Positions 1-11,804 of a stretch of 64,000 nt of DNA are shown in pieces. The stretch's first letter is position 1. The number at the start of each line of letters is the position of its first letter. A model generated the notes under the pieces. It made no database searches. It saw only the letters and a list, made by a program, of their open reading frames with translations, and had not been told where the DNA came from. Source of the stretch: Angiostrongylus vasorum (lineage: Eukaryota; Nematoda; Chromadorea; Rhabditida; Metastrongylidae); assembly GCA_018806985.1 (NCBI GenBank), contig JADANN010000468.1:1798001-1862000 (forward strand), given 5' to 3'. A program made the position numbers and the translations under genes.

Positions 1-105
1 AAAGTAGAAAAATCGAACTCCTATGTGCTGTCAAACTACGACTACTGCTAGGACTATATTACACAAAAAGCTTTTTTTCTCCCGGATAAATGTCGGCATT
101 TTCAG

Positions 106-3100
106 GAGAAATCCATTTCAACTCGCCCGTTTCGGAACGGGACAAGCAGATCATTAACGTGATTTGCACGTGGGCTGGTGGTTTATTGCATTATGCGAAT
201 GTGAGCTGTAGGAAAGATTTTCTACTTGTTTAAATAGTAAGCAGCTACAAGAACCATCAGTATTAAGTGGAAGACCTCTAAAGAAGAGCACTGACTGTTT
301 CCGTCCTCGTACTTTGTCAGGCTAAAACACAGAATAATTATTCTTTTTTGTACAGGGAATGAACACAGTATATGTTATGAAAAAAATCTCATGAAATTAG
401 AAAAACTAGGAAGAGCAGAAGTACAGATTTATTCCATTAAAAAATAAAGCTCTCGGCGTCGATCAATCCCCTCAGAGATGCTCCATGCATTCGATTTCAT
501 TTAGTATCGTTGGAGGGGATTGAATGCATATCTGGCCTTTACAATGACTCTCAGTGGCCTACCGATGTATCCAGCCAGTGCTGCTATCCTCCCAGATAAG
601 TCTGGTACTAATTTGCCAACCCTGGAGGGACGAAAGATTTGGTGGGCCATGGGTGTGGGATCGATTCCACGCGTGTGGTGCAGAGAAGCTCCGAGCACTG
701 CGCCACACACGCCTCTCCGTTAGTAGCTGAAAACATCAGTAACAGCGGGAGATCACAGGATAGGGAGAGGTAGAAAGGGAAAGACAGGCATGAATTCCGA
801 GGAAAAAAAGAGGTACTTGGGAACGAAACTTTGTAATACTGTAGTCATTCTAGTGTCGTTAATTTAAACATCATTCGAAAGTGAGAATTTTAGTGGTCAA
901 TTCCATCTCGCCTTTTTGTTCACATTAATGTTTGTATATGTTCAAATGTATGTAGCGTAAAGTGTGTGATATAAGAAAATGAACAATGTCCAGAGCACTT
1001 GAAAAGAAAATCCGGCTCTGTAAATTTTCAGAGGAAGATGTTTCCGATTGATCTACAAAAACTTTGGTCGAACATTTCTCTTACAACGAGATTTCTTATG
1101 AATTGAAACTTATAAAAAATCCACTTACACATGTGTATGTGAAAAGCACTAAAATTTCACTTGAACTGGAGATATTATTCAAGGTGGCTGCTGAACTTGA
1201 GCGTACTGGAAGCAGTTCGGAAGTGTTTGCACGACAACGTCGTCTGAATTCATTTTTGTTGGACGTCGCTAAGAGTATCTTTTATGACATTGTTTCTATG
1301 GACACTGTTATTATTAAGGTCATGGTGAGCTATAGATTCTTTGAATAAAACTACTTTGAATAAAGCACTCTGAATAAAACTGTTCAGATGAAAACTTCTG
1401 TATTTTTTTAATGATCTGATTGAAAAAACTGTTTCAGAATTTTGCTGCCAAGCTTGTCGATGCTGATCGGGCGTCACTCTTCCTTGTCGATAATAAAAAT
1501 CAAGAACTCTATGCTCGAATCTTTGACGTTGGTCGAGAAGGAGAAGAATCGGAGGGAAACAGCAAGGAAGAACACAAAGAGATACGGTAAGAAGGCTTAA
1601 TGAATGACGACGGGGAGAACAGCTCCTCCGATTGCATAAATCTCGCTCTAGCAGAGATTACTTTCTGAGTTAGATGCTTAGACGACTTTTCAGCAGTAAT
1701 TCAGTTCATTTTGTTGCGTTATCGCCGTCATCCATGATGAATGAATGGTTTCCAATGGTTTGGTTTCGGTTTCCAATGGTTTCGCACGTGGATTCTGCTG
1801 GTCGAAACACTTCAATCTGGCATAACATAACTGGAATAAACCGTCTTATGGAATCCCGAGATAACCATGTCATAGCGCGCTCAGATCCTCACCGTTGGCA
1901 GTGCGCATGCGGTTGTGGATCGGAAGAAAACTGACTTGCAACTTGATTTCTTCCAGTACGGCAGAAATTTATGTGACTGCTGTGAATCATAAGACTGGTT
2001 GACCGACAGCTCGAGTAACAACGAAAGGAGGCGAATTTTAAGAACTAATAAGTAAATGAGGAAGAGAAGAGAGAAAGCAGTGCTGTTTTTAACATAGTTA
2101 AAGTGTTATTGCTCCCAACAGATTACCGCCCCCATCGTGGCTAGGTGTTCCTGGTTGTCGGGTTGCGTTGTACAGCTGGGAGGTTCATCCCCGGCAATGT
2201 CTCCCAAGATGAGAAGCAATCCGACGCTTGCATGAGGTAGCCAAGCTAAGGGTAAACCAATACCAGGATCCACCACGGCCCTGGTATCAATCTAGTCGCA
2301 TGGTGGCAAATCTCCCTCTGATCTACAAGGACTGCGACTGCATGTGGTGGTGATGACCTGGGATAAACTTTGCCTAGGCTGCCTCGAGACTCCATAGAAC
2401 CACGATGGATGAATTGAACGTTGAACCAGAAAAACTCCGAAAAAAATGGAACTTATGCTGGGGGCCCGTAGAAGCAATGAAAACGAGCCATCCTACTATC
2501 CAAGTATCCAAGTAAAGTGCTTATTATTATTATTATTATATATTATTATATAATATTATTAACTATTATTATCATTACATACCCGATATCGCATGAGTGA
2601 CATTGTGCGGATTCCAGCTCTTCTCGAAATCGATTCGTTTCCTCGCGTCTATCGTCCATGAAGGTTTTCGAACTTCTCGCATATGGCTTCAGAAGCTGAC
2701 TGAAGATTTTTTTGTTTTCGGCACGAATGTCGCTTCCACACAAACGTTGCTGAAATCCTGAGATGGTCGTGCTAGGGCGTTCTTAAGTAGAGAGAAGAAA
2801 ATTAGGAGTCTCAGAAAACTCTGGAAGCATTTTTTCCGACTCCGAAAGAATGAGGAGCTAGCTGGGCCCTGAACGTGGTCGAACCAACGGATGGGTAGGC
2901 TGAGACGCCCACTAATGAATGAGTTCGTGAGCACTGCACTGCCCACATCTCAATCTGATTTTTTTGATCAATCCAAATGCTTTAAGAAAGTTTTTGCAAA
3001 TTTTGATTATTATTAGCCCTTTGGAGAAAAATGGCTGCATTCAAAAGGCATCGGTCTGTTTTCTCAAATGGTCGAAAATTTCAGATTCAGTATGAAACGT

Positions 3101-6100
3101 GGCATTGCTGGACACGTGGCGTCAACTGGTGAAGGCCTGAATATCGAGAACGCTTATGAAGACCATCGTTTTAATCCAGAAGTAGATACAAAAACTGGTT
3201 ACACGACAAAAACGATACTCTGTATGCCGATTTTTATTCGTGGAAGGTGAGAAGCCCAATATGTTAAAAAAACAGCGAAATTAACGGCAGAATTTTTGTT
3301 AGATGGCAAAGAAAAAGCAGTTCAGAGGTGCGAGCGAGGTAAAGACAGAATGAACTTGGCTCGTGTTAACATGATTATTTTGCTCTGAAATGCCAGTTTT
3401 CTTGCGATTTTACAGCGTTATTGGTGTTGTGCAAATGGTGAACAAGCGTGAGGGTGTGTTTACGAAAGACGACGAAGACAGTTTTGAGACGTTCGCCGTC
3501 TATTGTGGTTTAGCACTGCATCACGCAAAACTCTACGATAAAATCAGACGATCTGAACAGGTAGGTAGCACCACATTCGTGGTCGTCCACGTTCTCCATA
3601 CATACATATATATGTATATATGCATGTATGTCTGGACGTGTATGCATGTGTGTATGTAGGTATGTATGTATCTATTCACATATGTGCGTGTGTACATGTG
3701 CACTACATTCCTTTCAGAAATATCGTGTGGCGCTCGAGGTTTTGGCCTATCATAGTGTCTGCAACAAGGATGAAGTAGCGAAACTACAAAAAATGGAGAT
3801 CAAGGACCGTATTGAGGAACTGGAGACGTAAGGCTTGTTTCTTCTCCGGCATTACAAGAATATTGTAGTTCATATTCCATAAATGCCAACTGAGCCTGAA
3901 AAAGCTGCTTAGTTGCAGGCTTGTTATTCACTCGGTGGAGTAAAACGCTAAACAATTTGACCGATTAAACCGGCGGAATGGCTTTTTTTTCGATTGTTTG
4001 TTAAGATTACTTTAGTTGAACAGCTCGCAATGGTTTTTTTAAAGAGATGAATCTGATGGAGAACATCTTTGTCAAAATGAAAAGCACCCTGCCTCATTTC
4101 TCAAGTATCACCTGTGCTATCACCATAATACGGGATACTCAGTATTAAGGAATAAACATTTCACAGCTTTCTGCGATTACTCTGATTATCAGCAAACCCA
4201 TCTTTTTCCTTCTTCCTCTTCTTTGTTCCAGTTATGCGATTTTTTTAGCGTTTTGAAATCGTACTTTAGTGTTTATAAAGTTTTGCAATAATGAGGTGAT
4301 CTTCCAATGTTCAGAGTGGATTTCAATTATCTTCGCATGTCGGAACTTGAAAAACCTCTTTATGCGATCGCTATGTTCAAAGAACTATTCCAGGATAAAT
4401 TGTAGGTTATCCGATTAAATTAATGTATTCTTAAAAGAGACCCAAAAACAGTGGATTCGTTTAATGAACTGATAAACTAAGACTTCTACCATCCACTTAC
4501 TGAGTATTGCTTTTTGTTACCGTGTGAAACTAAGTTGCCGTGTATAGCTGTGTTTCGTTAACATTTACAGTCGCTATGACCGTGATGAACTGATTCGTTT
4601 CGTACTGACTGTACGAAAGAACTATCGTCGAGTCGCCTATCATAACTGGGCACACGGTTGGTCCGTAGCTCATGCGATGTTCGTCGTTCTGATACAAGCA
4701 TCCAAGGATATCTTCACCACTCACGAGGTACGATAGCAGTCCATTATTAATAAATTCACCCTTCAGTTAAGGAATTACCTACGAATTATGTAGAAATTCA
4801 ACTTTTGGACTTGAACTTTTCGTCAAAAGTTCATGCCAACTGAAGGTCTAAGAACACTGAATGAGAATATGGTTGAGGTTACTTGAGGACTTTTGAATCG
4901 AGAGTGAACATTCTCCTTCAGGCGCTTGTATTATACGTGTCGTGCCTGTGTCACGACCTGGATCATCGTGGGAAGAACAATGCATACATGAAGACAATGA
5001 TGACACCTCTGGCGAGTATTTACACGACATCAGTGATGGAACATCATCATTTCAATCAAACCGTCACCATTTTACAGCAGGTTTGGCGTCATATCGGGTT
5101 TCTCGTGTCACATTTCAAAGTTTTACATTGTTTTTACGTTGCTGGTGGCACGCTCAGGGTAAAAAACTGCCTGGAAGGCAAAGAAAGAGGCTCTATGGTG
5201 CAGTGGATAACACGTGAGCGACTAGAAGGGTAATCGAAAGTTCGGAACTCACCCTTGGTTCCGAGTTCTACTCATATCTCAATCACTGCGGTTACATTAT
5301 TTTTGTTGGCTTACCATTCTAGTGTAACCTAAGAAAATTAGCTTTTGCTAAATGACATAAGTGCATACGTTGTAATTAGATTTTTATAGCTTTAGCAGTC
5401 ATAAAAAAGCCTTGAATACCTCCTAGTTACTTAAACATGTGTGGGCCGTCTTCGCAAGTGGTTGGGACTCACTATATTCTCATCCGTTTTGTTCCTTCTC
5501 GAACCTCGTCCATGACGATGGTGACCTATACAGTAACGAATGGCCAGGTTACACTCAGCCAACCCAACAACATTGAGGCTGTACTTCTGACTTATCCAAA
5601 AAAATCCTCTGAAATGGTCTATAGGTAACTTACTGCTCGCTATCAGCGGCTTTATGAAAGGTATGTAACACAAATTAGTTAATATAGATGTGATCGAAGG
5701 TTACATTTGAAACGTTGCTGAGAGGTAGAAGTAATCAAGCGAGTAGGTGACATTCACAAGTGAGGCACCTTAACCCTGTTACGGTACCTGAATGCGTTTC
5801 TCTTTCAGGATGGTCACAACATTCTGAAATCAATGACATCGTCTGAATACAAGCAGGCGTTATCACTGATTAAACACTGTATTCTTGCCACCGATTTGGC
5901 GTTATTTTTCACCAACAAGGCCGAATTGAATAAAATTATCGATTCTGGTATCTACAACATCAATAATAGTCATCATCGGTGAGATTAGAATGGTTCAAAT
6001 TTTCCCATCGGTGAGATAAAGCAGTAAGCTGTTGGAAATATCTAGCTATTATAGCTGAAACTGGTAGAATAACTGAACACTCTACACGAAAAAGTTTTTA

Positions 6101-9100
6101 AGCGAATTTTTTAGAACCTCCTGTCACTTCGGTAAATAATAAAATTTGTATTAAATCTGTGAATATGATACGACTAGACGAGATTTGAAACTATGTCGTG
6201 CTTAAAATCTCAAACATGAATTTCGATTGAGTTCTGCCACAAACCGATCGATGCGCATACTTTTCACTGCAGCCGCTTTCAGTAGAAGATCGCATAGTTA
6301 TCAGAATATTGTCACCACTCGCATGAAACCGATTTCCGATTGTTCAAATAATGCAAGAATTTTCGGATAAAATGGAGCGTGGCACAAGTTATTCCGTTCA
6401 TTCTTATTGAAATTTAAGAAATTAACGGAAAGTCAGGTTTATTTTTTTGTTAGAAAAGAAGGAAGCAAACGAAATGTTGGAATGAATGACTGAGATATCA
6501 ATGCATTTGTATACGTGTGGAACTATCGGTTTTAAGACGAGCAGTTCGGATAGTAAAAAGCTTCCTGTTGTTGTAATGTTTATCATCGTCATTGCCAGTT
6601 TTCATTCTTCCATATTTTTTAAGGAAATTGACACAAGCGATTATGATGACTGGATGTGATTTGATAGCATCGGCAAAACCATGGTATATTCAGACTGAAA
6701 CGGTTAAAGTCATATTTGAAGAGTTCTATGAACAAGTAAGATATTAACATCGTTCAAACAGTGTTTTTCTCCTGTTAAAAAAACTTTATTTCTAAATATG
6801 CTCTGCATACAAACTGAGTTGCTCACAAAATCTGCAGTTAATTTGTTTGATGATAATAATATCACTGAATCCTTCTAGCGGTTTACCGCCTCGTCATGGC
6901 TGGGAGGTGTTCCTGGGTGTCGGACTGCGATGTACAGCGAGGGGGAATTCGTGGCAGGTTCTCCCAAGCTGAGAGGGAGTCCGGCGTTTCCATTAGAAGG
7001 CCTAGCTAAGAGTAAACCAATGGCAGGATCCACCACCTTCCTGGTATCAAAGTCGCATGGTGGCAATTCCCTCTTTGATCCACAAGGGCGGCGACTGCCC
7101 GTGGTGGTGACGACCCGGGGCAGACTTTGGCCAGGCTGTCCTTGGGATTCCAGGGAACCACATTGGCTTAATCATCAAATCTCTGGAAAATGGTGATTAT
7201 GCTGGTGCCCGCACAACTAGTGATGACGGGCCGTTCAATTATCAGGTAAGTAAGTAATACCCTGAATAAATAAGTACTACATGGCTTAACACATGAGTAC
7301 TGCAGGGGTTGGGCCACAGATACCGTATGACATAGAACATCAATACCTTGTCACTCAAGGCAAAGTAAAAAAAAGTAAAAAAAAAGTATGGCCTAAGGAA
7401 TAAGGAAATGACCTGCTCACGACTTAGCGTGTGGATACTGTACGACTTAGGGCTTCAATACCGTATAACTCAGGGCGTGATACCGTATGGATCAGCGTAT
7501 GAGTACCCCAAGGCTTGAAGTAAGAATAGCGCATAGCTGAGAACATGAATATTGTACTACTCAGGGCATGAGTACTATTTGATTCAGGGCGATGCTGAGC
7601 GCTTAAATGGCCGCGATCCAATTCCGATGATGGATCGTAACAAAGCACATGAACTACCACAAATGCAGGTTGATTCCGACTGCAATTTTCATATCATTTT
7701 AGTTTCTTTAAAGAGCTCTCCTATAGTCACAATGATGATGAGATATTTGCAAAATTCCGTACTACGGGTGTCTGCGTCGTCACTGTGGTTGTCTCACACG
7801 TCATACCCATGAAAAAATTGTACTAGGCAGCAAATAAAAAAGTTCATCATCTTAACCGTTTTATTTACTGCCTACTCTTTCTAATAGCAGGGTATATTGC
7901 GAAATATAACCTCAATAATGCTGAGACATTTGCAAAACTCTTGACCGCAGGTGTCTGCGGTGGGGAACGAACGCGCTGTTGTCCATCCTTTCCGGTAGTA
8001 ACGCGTTCACCACCACTCCATGCGGAATTTGGGCTCCCCAGATCAATCCCGCTGAAGGGTGATTGCTGATGGCAGAGATCGATAGAACCAGCTGAGAGAG
8101 AGGCGAAACGAAGAACCCGCATGGTGTGGTGGTGAACGCGTTCCTCCGCGGAAAGGACAGTAGCGCGTTCGTTCGCCAACGCAGACACCTACGGTCCGGA
8201 GTTTTGCAAATATCTCAGCATTATTGAAAAAAGCTTATCAGTTTATCAGTTCATCTGTTTCTAAAAACATAGGTCTACCATAGTTTTATTTAACTTGGGT
8301 AGGTGATTTATTACTGGATTTAAAATTTTAGTTCCCTTCCAAAAATTCGAAAGCGCTGTGCATTTCTGTCCACTTTTTAACAATTCCGCTTTGGTGGATT
8401 CTTGTTGTTCCACACAATGTGCTTGTAGAAACTTCTTCTTCCGGAAAATCTTTGTCATCTCTTTGAAAAATTCGCAAAAGGCTCAAAATCCAATTTGCTT
8501 TAATTTAGACAGTATGCAAGAGAAATTCGTGTGGTGTTTTTTCCACACTAAACAGAACAGTGATTTCCCAGACGTGGTTTAACGAGCGAAATAACAGTAG
8601 TAGCAGAAATAATAATAGTAGTAATGAATAATAGTGATACTGCCAACAATGATAATAGAGAGGTTTCAGGTAGGATTCATGCGTGGAATATGCCTGCCAT
8701 GCTATGAACTTATTGCTAAGGTGCTTCCAGAGGCTTCATTTTTTAAGAGATCAATGCGAGTGAGCTAATTTCTTTACCTTATTGAACATTTACAAAGACT
8801 GTAAGTGTTGAGAAAATATGAAGAAAGTTCGGGTAACAGTCGAACATAGAATTATAGCGATTATTTTACACCTTCATGTCGCATTTGTCAAAGCATTTCA
8901 TCAGGAGGTTTTCACAATTAGTGTGGTGGACATTGTATAGATCCCATTTGGGTCGTAATCTTCATCCAGATTTCTCCCATTACGTCGATTACGAATGGAG
9001 GCGTGTGTGTAGCGCAGTGGTTAAAGCAGCCTCGGAAAACATACTAGATTGGCCGTTCGGGCTTACCGAGTCTTCTATCTCCCTAGGCTGGATAACTTCG

Positions 9101-10011
9101 TACTAAATAGTCTCGAGGAGTAGCATAATAAGACATTGCATAGGCCTATATGCACTCAGCTAACTCTACGAAACCACGAATGGAGCCCAGTGCATGGCGC
9201 GTCCCCAAAGTGTTGATCAATGCTTGGTATTGCATCTTCTATCCTTTTCATAGGCCAACCGTACCTGGCATTCGTCTACTCTTCAATAGATTTACTTCAG
9301 ATGCAAATGCTTAACCTTTTCACATCTTAGTTGACCCTTTTCCTTCTCAGTTCTATTCATTCTATAAATCGCTATTCGACAGATATGAAAGCAGTCCTTC
9401 CTCACAGTGAACTGGAAAACCATGGAAGGAACTCCGGCAAATCAAGACTTTTTTTTTAGAGAAATCCATTTACATCTCTTTGAATTGTTCAGCTTATACG
9501 AGTTGGTTGTATAAATTTTATTCGACTAACGTTCCGACGTCTTCGTCTTCATCACATGCGGTGATCCAAGTCGATGGCCACAGTCGTTCGTCTTCTCGTT
9601 GTGATTTCTTGGAATCTTCTTCAGTCGAGCACCGCTTAATTCATTCATTCAATGACGAATTCATTCAAATTAAAGCATAGGAGCGTGAGTTGCGTCGGAG
9701 TACAGTCTAAATTTGAGTGCTCATGCTGCTCCAGTTCGGCTATCGGTCGTGTCGATGAGGGGGATTGGAGGAATGAGGCGAGGGATCAGTTTGGCCTCGG
9801 GTCAAAATTTTTTGTGCTGGTCGTATTTGTCCTTTAGTTTAAAGTGCCTCTACCACTATTAAATATCCATTTTTTCATTTCCACTAAAGCAATTACTCGA
9901 CTATTGTTTAGATATAACACTAAGAAATGGGAAGAATTAGCAGCAGAACAAGCCGAACTTAACAAACAACAAACAGCCGAAGAGCAGAGATCCGACAACG
10001 AAACACAATGA
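106..10011 (+). CDS. pde-5: PDE10-class dual-GAF cyclic nucleotide phosphodiesterase (3' part, 14 exons)
   Basis: Hydrolyses cyclic nucleotides (cAMP/cGMP). Predicted exons: 106-200, 1184-1324, 1438-1586, 3085-3246, 3416-3560, 3718-3827, 4315-4401, 4571-4727, 4922-5080, 5809-5978, 6624-6735, 7588-7668, 8670-8759, 9925-10011. All join in phase and give about 580 residues; earlier exons lie left of the window. The first exon is the end of GAF-A. GAF-B spans exons 2-5 and carries the NK(x5)FxxxDE motif ([12 protein letters not shown]). The catalytic HD domain runs from exon 7: YHNWAH with the catalytic His, CHDLDHRG and [29 protein letters not shown] with the second metal-binding Asp, and the purine-binding Gln in ELPQMQVGF. 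PIPMMDR and [12 protein letters not shown] are closer to mammalian PDE10A than to PDE5 or PDE11. The pde-5 symbol follows the C. elegans PDE10-like gene and is inferred. The start of exon 2 (1184) and the last acceptor are the least certain joins. Confidence 0.93.
445..713 (-). mobile_element. SINE family A (tRNA-derived)
   Basis: Head on the right: GGCGTGTGTGGCGCAGTG-type box A, then GGATCGATTCC-type box B. The central motif CCAGACTTATCTGGGAGG and the tail ending in ...GAGAGCTTTA follow. It lies between two coding exons, so it is intronic to the phosphodiesterase gene. Confidence 0.85.
2121..2515 (+). mobile_element. Interspersed repeat family B
   Basis: Starts TTACCGCCxxxTCATGGCTxGG and ends with CCAAGTATCCAAGTAA, as in the copies near 6.9, 14.3 and 23.8 kb. 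No coding capacity is seen. The class is unknown; retroposon-like because of the repetitive tail. It lies in an intron of the phosphodiesterase gene and is followed by an (ATT)n run at 2521-2560. Confidence 0.8.
2575..2950 (-). mobile_element. SINE family C (tRNA-derived, diverged)
   Basis: The left part matches the family C tail (GTGCGGATTCCAGCTCTTCTC, the complement of GAAGTGCTGGGATCC). The right end carries the tRNA-like head (ACTGCACTGCCC, GGTCGAACCA). It is in the same phosphodiesterase intron as the preceding B repeat. Confidence 0.7.
3596..3700 (+). repeat. TATG/GTAT simple repeat
   Basis: Imperfect TATG/TGTATG run within an intron of the phosphodiesterase gene, about 20 bases before the next acceptor. 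Confidence 0.8.
5188..5300 (+). mobile_element. SINE family D, diverged copy
   Basis: CTCTATGGTGCAGTGGATAAC, then a GGGTAATC segment, a TTCGGAACTC box B remnant and CTCAATCACTGCGGTTAC. This is the layout of family D. Intronic. Confidence 0.55.
6878..7257 (+). mobile_element. Interspersed repeat family B
   Basis: Well-preserved copy, from CGGTTTACCGCCTCGTCATG to AGGTAAGTAAGTAA. It lies in the phosphodiesterase intron that ends at 7587. Confidence 0.85.
7285..7588 (+). repeat. Degenerate minisatellite, unit about 23 bp
   Basis: Successive units resemble GCATGAGTACCGTATGACTCAGG; for example 7445-7470, 7467-7490, 7488-7510 and 7565-7588. The array ends at the splice acceptor of the next exon: its last GATTCAG is the intron end at 7587. 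Confidence 0.7.
7726..8228. mobile_element. SINE family D cluster with head-to-head pair
   Basis: The tail of one copy (7777-7842, AGGCAGCAAATAAA) is followed by an inverted pair: a minus copy at 7858-8035 and a plus copy at about 8036-8228, both with CGCGTTCGTTC-type box B. The two form an imperfect hairpin. It lies in a phosphodiesterase intron. Confidence 0.75.
9000..9225 (+). mobile_element. SINE, family A-like diverged copy
   Basis: Head GGCGTGTGTGTAGCGCAGTGG with a divergent middle. The tail GCATGGCGCGTCCCCAAAG resembles the family A tail (GCATGGCGCATCCCTCAGG). Last intron of the phosphodiesterase gene. Confidence 0.6.
9525..9565 (-). ncRNA. Decayed hammerhead ribozyme motif
   Basis: Minus strand reads TGATGA-AGACGAAGACGTC-GGAACGTTAG. 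Stem II is intact, but the first core C and one A of GAAA are changed, so it is probably inactive. Confidence 0.45.
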
Positions 10012-10086
10012 TACAGAGGAATTCTCCACTTTTACTATGATTGTTTTCAACATGTTATAACTTCTATATCATTGAAATATTGTTGA

Positions 10087-10092
10087 AATAAA
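10087..10092 (+). promoter_or_regulatory. Candidate poly(A) signal of the phosphodiesterase gene
   Basis: AATAAA lies 76 bases after the TGA stop at 10009-10011, in an AT-rich 3' region. This is a typical short nematode 3' UTR. No other canonical hexamer lies closer to the stop. Confidence 0.6.
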
Positions 10093-10262
10093 TGTGAACA
10101 GAGGTTATATGGGTTACATTTGGTGTACGATGTGCCTCAATGTAGTGCGACTACCACAGAAGACCTTTCTAAGGTTACAGTATTACATGGTCAGCTTTCT
10201 CGATGCTGAAATCCACTATGGCCACTCTGTCACAAATATTACGCCTTACATACGTACTCTGG

Positions 10263-10510
10263 AGACGCGTAGCGCAGTGGTTGCTCTTCTGCAACACATA
10301 TGTGGTTGTGAATTCCATCTCTCATTGGGTTCACGTTCTTCGATCTCTCTGGGTTCTAAAAACCGACTTGTGTGGAAGGAAAAAAACTAGTTTGGCACAT
10401 AGGCAAGCAAATGATAGTCAGCGTATAGCCCATATATACATCAGTCACCTTTATGATGCTTGATGAAATCCAGTGCAGAGCGCATTTTTCCAGAGATTAA
10501 CCAATACCGA
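10263..10510 (+). mobile_element. SINE, family A-like diverged copy
   Basis: ACGCGTAGCGCAGTGGTTG head and CCAGTGCAGAGCGCATTTTT near the tail, parallel to the copy at 9000. Lies just beyond the phosphodiesterase poly(A) signal. Confidence 0.55.
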
Positions 10511-10887
10511 ACGTTCCGTAATTAATATATTTGCGTTTTGCAGACAAAATCTAGCGTTTTTTTATCCTCTGCTTTCGCTTTTTCTCTAGGTATTCCACAG
10601 CTGTTTTGTGAAGTCACACATGAAGTGTGATTTGCCTCTTACACTGCACCCAGTCCACAACTGGTTTCCCAACGTGGAAGTCGTATCAAATTCTGCTGAC
10701 GCAGTTGATTGAGGTAAGCTACTCAAAAATCTTCATATCATCTCCGACATAATCTTTCTAGAGAACATGTTCATCTTCTCGATGTTTCCACCTCTTATAA
10801 ACTGAGCTTTTTGAGATGATGCGAGATTGGTGTAGGTTTTCGTTGTCGTTGTCGTTGTTGTTGTTGTTGTTGGTATTGTTGGTCGAT

Positions 10888-10923
10888 GGCTAACGTTTCG
10901 GCGATTTCGCATTCCTCAGAGCC
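10888..10923 (-). ncRNA. Hammerhead ribozyme motif, core intact
   Basis: Minus strand: GGCU, CUGAGGA, stem II (one mismatch), GAAACGUU, AGCC. Stem I is four pairs (GGCU/AGCC) and stem III is the self-complementary ACGU. Followed 3' by (AAC)n and an ACCAATCTCGC tail shared with the other copies. Confidence 0.65.
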
Positions 10924-11320
10924 TGCACATATTTCATGCAACATTAGCTTTATTTTTCGGTGAAATATTTATAGTATTAATGAAGATCAAGCTTTTAAAT
11001 AAAGGCCATATTGATCAAAAGGCTACACACAGTGCTGTTACGAGTGGGACTGACCCAAGCGTTGTTCACGTGGGTCGTGAGCGAGACCCACCCAGGTCAA
11101 AAAGTCATTTTTGAAATAAAACGCCAGATCATGTGTGGTTTCACATCTGTTACACTTCCTATTACCTATCGTTACTGAATTCCTTACCCTTACTTTCCTT
11201 TCCTTACCCTCCCACCTACCCAAATAATTTTTTAGATTTTCGTAAGATATCTAAAACAAGACGCTATTTCTTGAAAGTTTATGTAAAGTTTTACATATAC
11301 AAAGTATTTAAATACACTGC

Positions 11321-11326
11321 TTTATT
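11321..11326 (-). promoter_or_regulatory. Candidate poly(A) signal of the neurabin gene
   Basis: AATAAA on the minus strand, about 480 bases after the stop codon. Other A-rich sites occur in between, so this is only one candidate. Confidence 0.3.
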
Positions 11327-11804
11327 TCATCAATATAGCTATATACGATGTTTCTTAAAACACCGTGCATGTACACTATGCTTAATAGTAATGAAGCTGG
11401 TTTGGTCGTAATGTATGAATGATATGAAAATAAGGAAAGAAAGAGAGGAAGAGATGACGAATAGAGTGATGACAAGAGGCAAACAGCATATAACGCTTTT
11501 CTTTTACAATAGCCAACGATTAACTGGTAGTGGTAAGTGAAATAATATGTGATCTCTGGTATTGTGTGAGAATTCTCACGATGATGTATTTCACGAACGA
11601 AGAGAAAAAAACTGTTCTATACGTAAATGATGGGCAACAACGTCAGTGGCGAACCCGATCGTCAGTTAGCGATGTGTGTACGTACAAAACAAGAAAATGG
11701 AAGACAAAAAAGAACATAAACAATAGGTACAAATCGATGTGGACGCGAAAAGACGATTTGCTGACAGTGAAGGAGATGAACATCATGGGATGGCAAGCGG
11801 CTGG

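Larger units (their letters stand above)
10012..11804. other. Intergenic region between convergent genes
   Basis: Holds the phosphodiesterase 3' UTR, a SINE copy, a hammerhead element with (GTT)n at 10852-10871, and probably the neurabin 3' UTR. No further gene was seen. Confidence 0.6.

Noticed and set aside
445..723. Open frames on both strands near 0.5-0.7 kb
   Set aside because: They lie wholly within a SINE-A copy; similar frames recur in every copy (29.2, 36.1, 45.1, 52.7 kb).
1032..1183. Upstream extension of phosphodiesterase exon 2 from the TTTTCAG at 1031
   Set aside because: That acceptor gives frames that stop; the acceptor at 1183 is the best one that keeps phase with the exon ending at 200 and fits the family spacing.
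9003..9060. tRNA-like box A/B sequences, here and in many other places
   Set aside because: All belong to SINE heads; none folds into a complete cloverleaf with an anticodon arm by eye.
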